From positions 1 through 14,727 of the forward strand of contig DIRC01000029.1 of NCBI GenBank assembly GCA_002427465.1: a DNA stretch of 14,727 nt, in the 5' to 3' direction. Below the pieces are notes generated by a model, which had not been told where the DNA came from, did no database searches, and saw only the letters and a program-made list of their open reading frames with translations. This document shows positions 12,548 to 14,727 of the stretch, piece after piece. A program made the position numbers and the translations under genes. The DNA is from Clostridiales bacterium UBA5446. Its GTDB lineage: Bacteria; Bacillota; Clostridia; Oscillospirales; Oscillospiraceae. Position 1 is the first letter of the stretch. Each line of letters begins with the position of its first letter.

Positions 12548-14727
12548 TCAGGATTCGGTTTGCCTGGAGAGACGGCACAGGAACACCCGGCGCAAGCCCT
12601 CCTCGCGGACGGAGGCGCCGGCTCTGTCCAGCAGCTCCGCGGCGTTCCTGATGAGCACCTGCCGGGAATCCGATTTTCCCACGGACATCAGGCGGTAGCC
12701 CTGCTTTAACTGCTCAAATTCCTCAAGAAAAGCCGTCCACGCTTCGTCGGCGCATTGCAGCAATACGGCCCGCGCCAGTTCGGAGAAGACTCCGGGATCC
12801 TCCGCTGCTTTTTCCCTGAGGATGGCCTCGGCCCCCGCCGCGTAAGCGGCCACATCCGGGATATCGGTGCATTCCGGCAGCGCATCCCGGCCGAAAACGC
12901 GGCAAAAGGCGATGCGGAAGTTGGCGTAACGGTTGGAGGGATCGTCATACATCCGCAGCAGGCGGGCGGTTTCCGCGGCTGCCATCTCCCGCAGCAGGGC
13001 GCAGATATCCCCGCAGGTGAGCAGGCGGTCCCGTTCGCGCAGAAACTGCCGCCGGTATGCCTGAAGGACGTTGTCAGTCTCCAGAACGTTTTTGCGCTGC
13101 TCGGCGTCGAAGGACTCCGCCTCGCGCTGGGCGCGGCGCACGGCCTTAGGCGTCAGGCGCCGGCAGTCCTGCCCGTAAAGGCGCAGCAGATCGTCTTCGG
13201 GCGAAACAAAAAAAACGCTCTCTCCCGGATCGCCCTGACGCCCGGCGCGTCCGGCGAGCTGATCGTCCACGCGGCGGGATCTCTGGCGCTCCGCGCCGAG
13301 AACCAGCAGGCCGCCCAGCGCGCGCACCCGTTCCGCCGCGGAAGGCTCCCCGCCGCCAAGGCGGATATCGGTGCCGCGCCCGGCCATATTTGTGGCGACG
13401 ATCACTGACCCCGGCAGCCCCGCCCCCGCAATAATTCCCGCCTCGCCCGCGTCCTGTTTGGCGTTGAGTACAGCGTGCGGCACGCTTTTCGCCGCCAGCA
13501 GGGAGGAGACGCTTTCGCTCACGCCGACGTTCGGCGTGCCGATCAGGACTGGCCGGCCTGTCTGCCACGCGGCCTGCGCAGAAGAAGCCAGAGCGGCCAG
13601 CTTTTCCGCGGCTGACGCGAAATATCGGTCCGGACGGTCCAGCCTGACGCAGGGCCGGTTGGGCTGTATACGCCGGACGGACGCGCCGTAGGTCTGCGAC
13701 AGCTCGCGCCGTGAGGTCCAGGCCGTGCCGGTCATACCGGACAGATACCGGTACATGCAGAAAAAGTTCTGGTAGGTAATTGAGGAAATTACGCGGCTTT
13801 CCTGATGGATCTCGACCCGCTCCTTCGCCTCGACGGCCTGATGCAGACCGCAGGAGAAACGCCGGCCCTCCATGACCCGGCCGGTGTTGAAATCGACGAT
13901 GCAGATCTGCCCGTCCCGGACGATGTAATCCACGTCCCGCCTGAGCGTACCGTAAGCGGCGACAGCCTGCTGGATTCGGTGGTAGATGCCGATGTTTTCG
14001 GCGTCAAAGAGGTTTTTCACACGGTAATACCGTTCGGCCTTGGCAATACCCTCCGCCGTCAGAACAGCATTTTTCCGCCGTTCGTCAACGATATAGTCGC
14101 CTTCCATCGCGTCGATATCCGCGTCTTCGTCCAGCGACGCAAAAACAGTGCCCTTGAGATAACGCGCAAAGGTGTCCGCGATTTTATAATCCCGGATGTC
14201 CCCACCACCCCCGCCGGAGAGGATCATCGGCGTCACAGCCTCGTCCAGCAGAATGCTGTCCGCCTCGTCCACGATTGCGAAATACAGCTCCCGCAAAACC
14301 CGGTGCCCGGGGCTGACGGCAACGCCGTCGCGAAGATAGTCGAAGCCCAGCTCGGTCGCGGTGGCATAGGTGATGTCCGCCCCGTAGGCCGCCTGCTTTT
14401 CCTCCGCGTTCATGCCGGAAAGGGACAGGCCCACGCTCAGGCCGAGGGCCTCAAACACCGGACGGTTCGCCTCATAATCCCGGCGGGCAAGGTATTCGTT
14501 CACAGTGATCACGTGGACGCCCCGCCCGTCAAGCGCCATGCGGCAGGCCGGAAGCACGGCCGTAAGTGATTTGCCCTCGCCGGTGTTCATCTGTACGATT
14601 TCGCAGCGTGTCAGCGAGGCGGCCGCGGCGTACTGGGCGGGGTATGGGAGCAGTCCCAGATGGCGGCGGCAGCTCTCCGCCGCCGCTCCGAAAACGCGGG
14701 GAAGCAGCCCGCGGTCCGGCGCGCCGC
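12548..14727 (-). CDS. secA: SecA-family preprotein translocase ATPase, accessory type, 5' end outside window
   Basis: The frame is open to the right edge, so the gene's 5' end (roughly 60 codons) is missing; 725 residues are visible. Motifs in order are QMNTGEGKS (Walker A, Ser where SecA usually has Thr), TVNEYLARRD, ITYATATELGFDYLRD, VDEADSILLDEAVTPMILSG (canonical SecA has DEVDS and DEARTP), YLSGMTGTA, VIVATNMAGRGTDIRLGGG, VDDQLAGRAGRQGDPG and DAEQRKNVLETDN. It would drive ATP-dependent export of proteins through SecYEG from the cytosolic face. The protein ends at SRQTES without the C-terminal linker and the Cys-rich zinc motif that binds SecB. With the diverged motifs and a total near 780 residues, this points to an accessory SecA2-like paralog rather than the housekeeping SecA. 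Its client protein is not in the window. Confidence 0.88.
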   Translation of the reverse strand, partial: GAPDRGLLPRVFGAAAESCRRHLGLLPYPAQYAAAASLTRCEIVQMNTGEGKSLTAVLPACRMALDGRGVHVITVNEYLARRDYEANRPVFEALGLSVGLSLSGMNAEEKQAAYGADITYATATELGFDYLRDGVAVSPGHRVLRELYFAIVDEADSILLDEAVTPMILSGGGGGDIRDYKIADTFARYLKGTVFASLDEDADIDAMEGDYIVDERRKNAVLTAEGIAKAERYYRVKNLFDAENIGIYHRIQQAVAAYGTLRRDVDYIVRDGQICIVDFNTGRVMEGRRFSCGLHQAVEAKERVEIHQESRVISSITYQNFFCMYRYLSGMTGTAWTSRRELSQTYGASVRRIQPNRPCVRLDRPDRYFASAAEKLAALASSAQAAWQTGRPVLIGTPNVGVSESVSSLLAAKSVPHAVLNAKQDAGEAGIIAGAGLPGSVIVATNMAGRGTDIRLGGGEPSAAERVRALGGLLVLGAERQRSRRVDDQLAGRAGRQGDPGESVFFVSPEDDLLRLYGQDCRRLTPKAVRRAQREAESFDAEQRKNVLETDNVLQAYRRQFLRERDRLLTCGDICALLREMAAAETARLLRMYDDPSNRYANFRIAFCRVFGRDALPECTDIPDVAAYAAGAEAILREKAAEDPGVFSELARAVLLQCADEAWTAFLEEFEQLKQGYRLMSVGKSDSRQVLIRNAAELLDRAGASVREEGLRRVFLCRLSRQTES

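Noticed and set aside
13805..14569. 254-codon plus-strand frame opposite the SecA-family gene
   Set aside because: It lies fully inside a region coding for conserved SecA motifs on the minus strand and has no motif of its own.

Overview
The window looks like a chromosome segment of an anaerobic Firmicute, probably a Clostridia member. Start sites that can be read well have strong GGAGG-type ribosome binding sites with ATG, GTG or TTG starts. There are two exported lipoprotein flavoproteins of the fumarate-reductase superfamily, a remnant of an Etf-coupled 2-hydroxyacid dehydrogenase operon, and a PucR-type regulator. Base composition changes from gene to gene, which suggests a mosaic accessory region. 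The assignment to Clostridia is inference.

Region 1 (1-3620): an MBL-fold hydrolase, then a GlcD/lactate-dehydrogenase-type FAD oxidase. Its stop overlaps the start of an etfB gene that is only a 59-codon remnant with a large internal deletion. The remnant runs straight into a decayed, frameshifted IS66 transposase on the opposite strand, and etfA is absent. This appears to be a broken (possibly electron-bifurcating) hydroxyacid dehydrogenase-Etf operon.

Region 2 (3624-9809): two regulator/flavoprotein modules. A 675-aa FMN+FAD lipoprotein reductase (minus) is divergent from a LysR regulator (plus), with a perfect 10-bp-arm palindrome between them. A 521-aa FAD-only lipoprotein flavoprotein (minus) is divergent from a PucR-type regulator (plus), with two further palindromes and two recognisable promoters between them. 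The modules meet at a shared bidirectional terminator (6693-6721). Neither flavoprotein has the HGxNRLGG motif of fumarate reductases. The second ends in a Y-P-G-S-G motif like ketosteroid dehydrogenases, so each module may sense and reduce (or dehydrogenate) a specific organic substrate outside the membrane.

Region 3 (9922-12305): a two-gene operon of a ChrB-N-domain protein and an MFS transporter. It is expressed from a good promoter bracketed by two copies of a 16-bp operator-like sequence 33 bp apart. A small cupin protein is divergent from it.

Region 4 (12306-14727): a 100-bp nest of inverted repeats that includes a 22-bp perfect hairpin (probably a bidirectional terminator), then the 3' part of a SecA-family ATPase gene running off the right edge. 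It has no C-terminal zinc tail and looks like an accessory SecA2-type protein. No tRNA, rRNA, CRISPR array or intact mobile element was seen.
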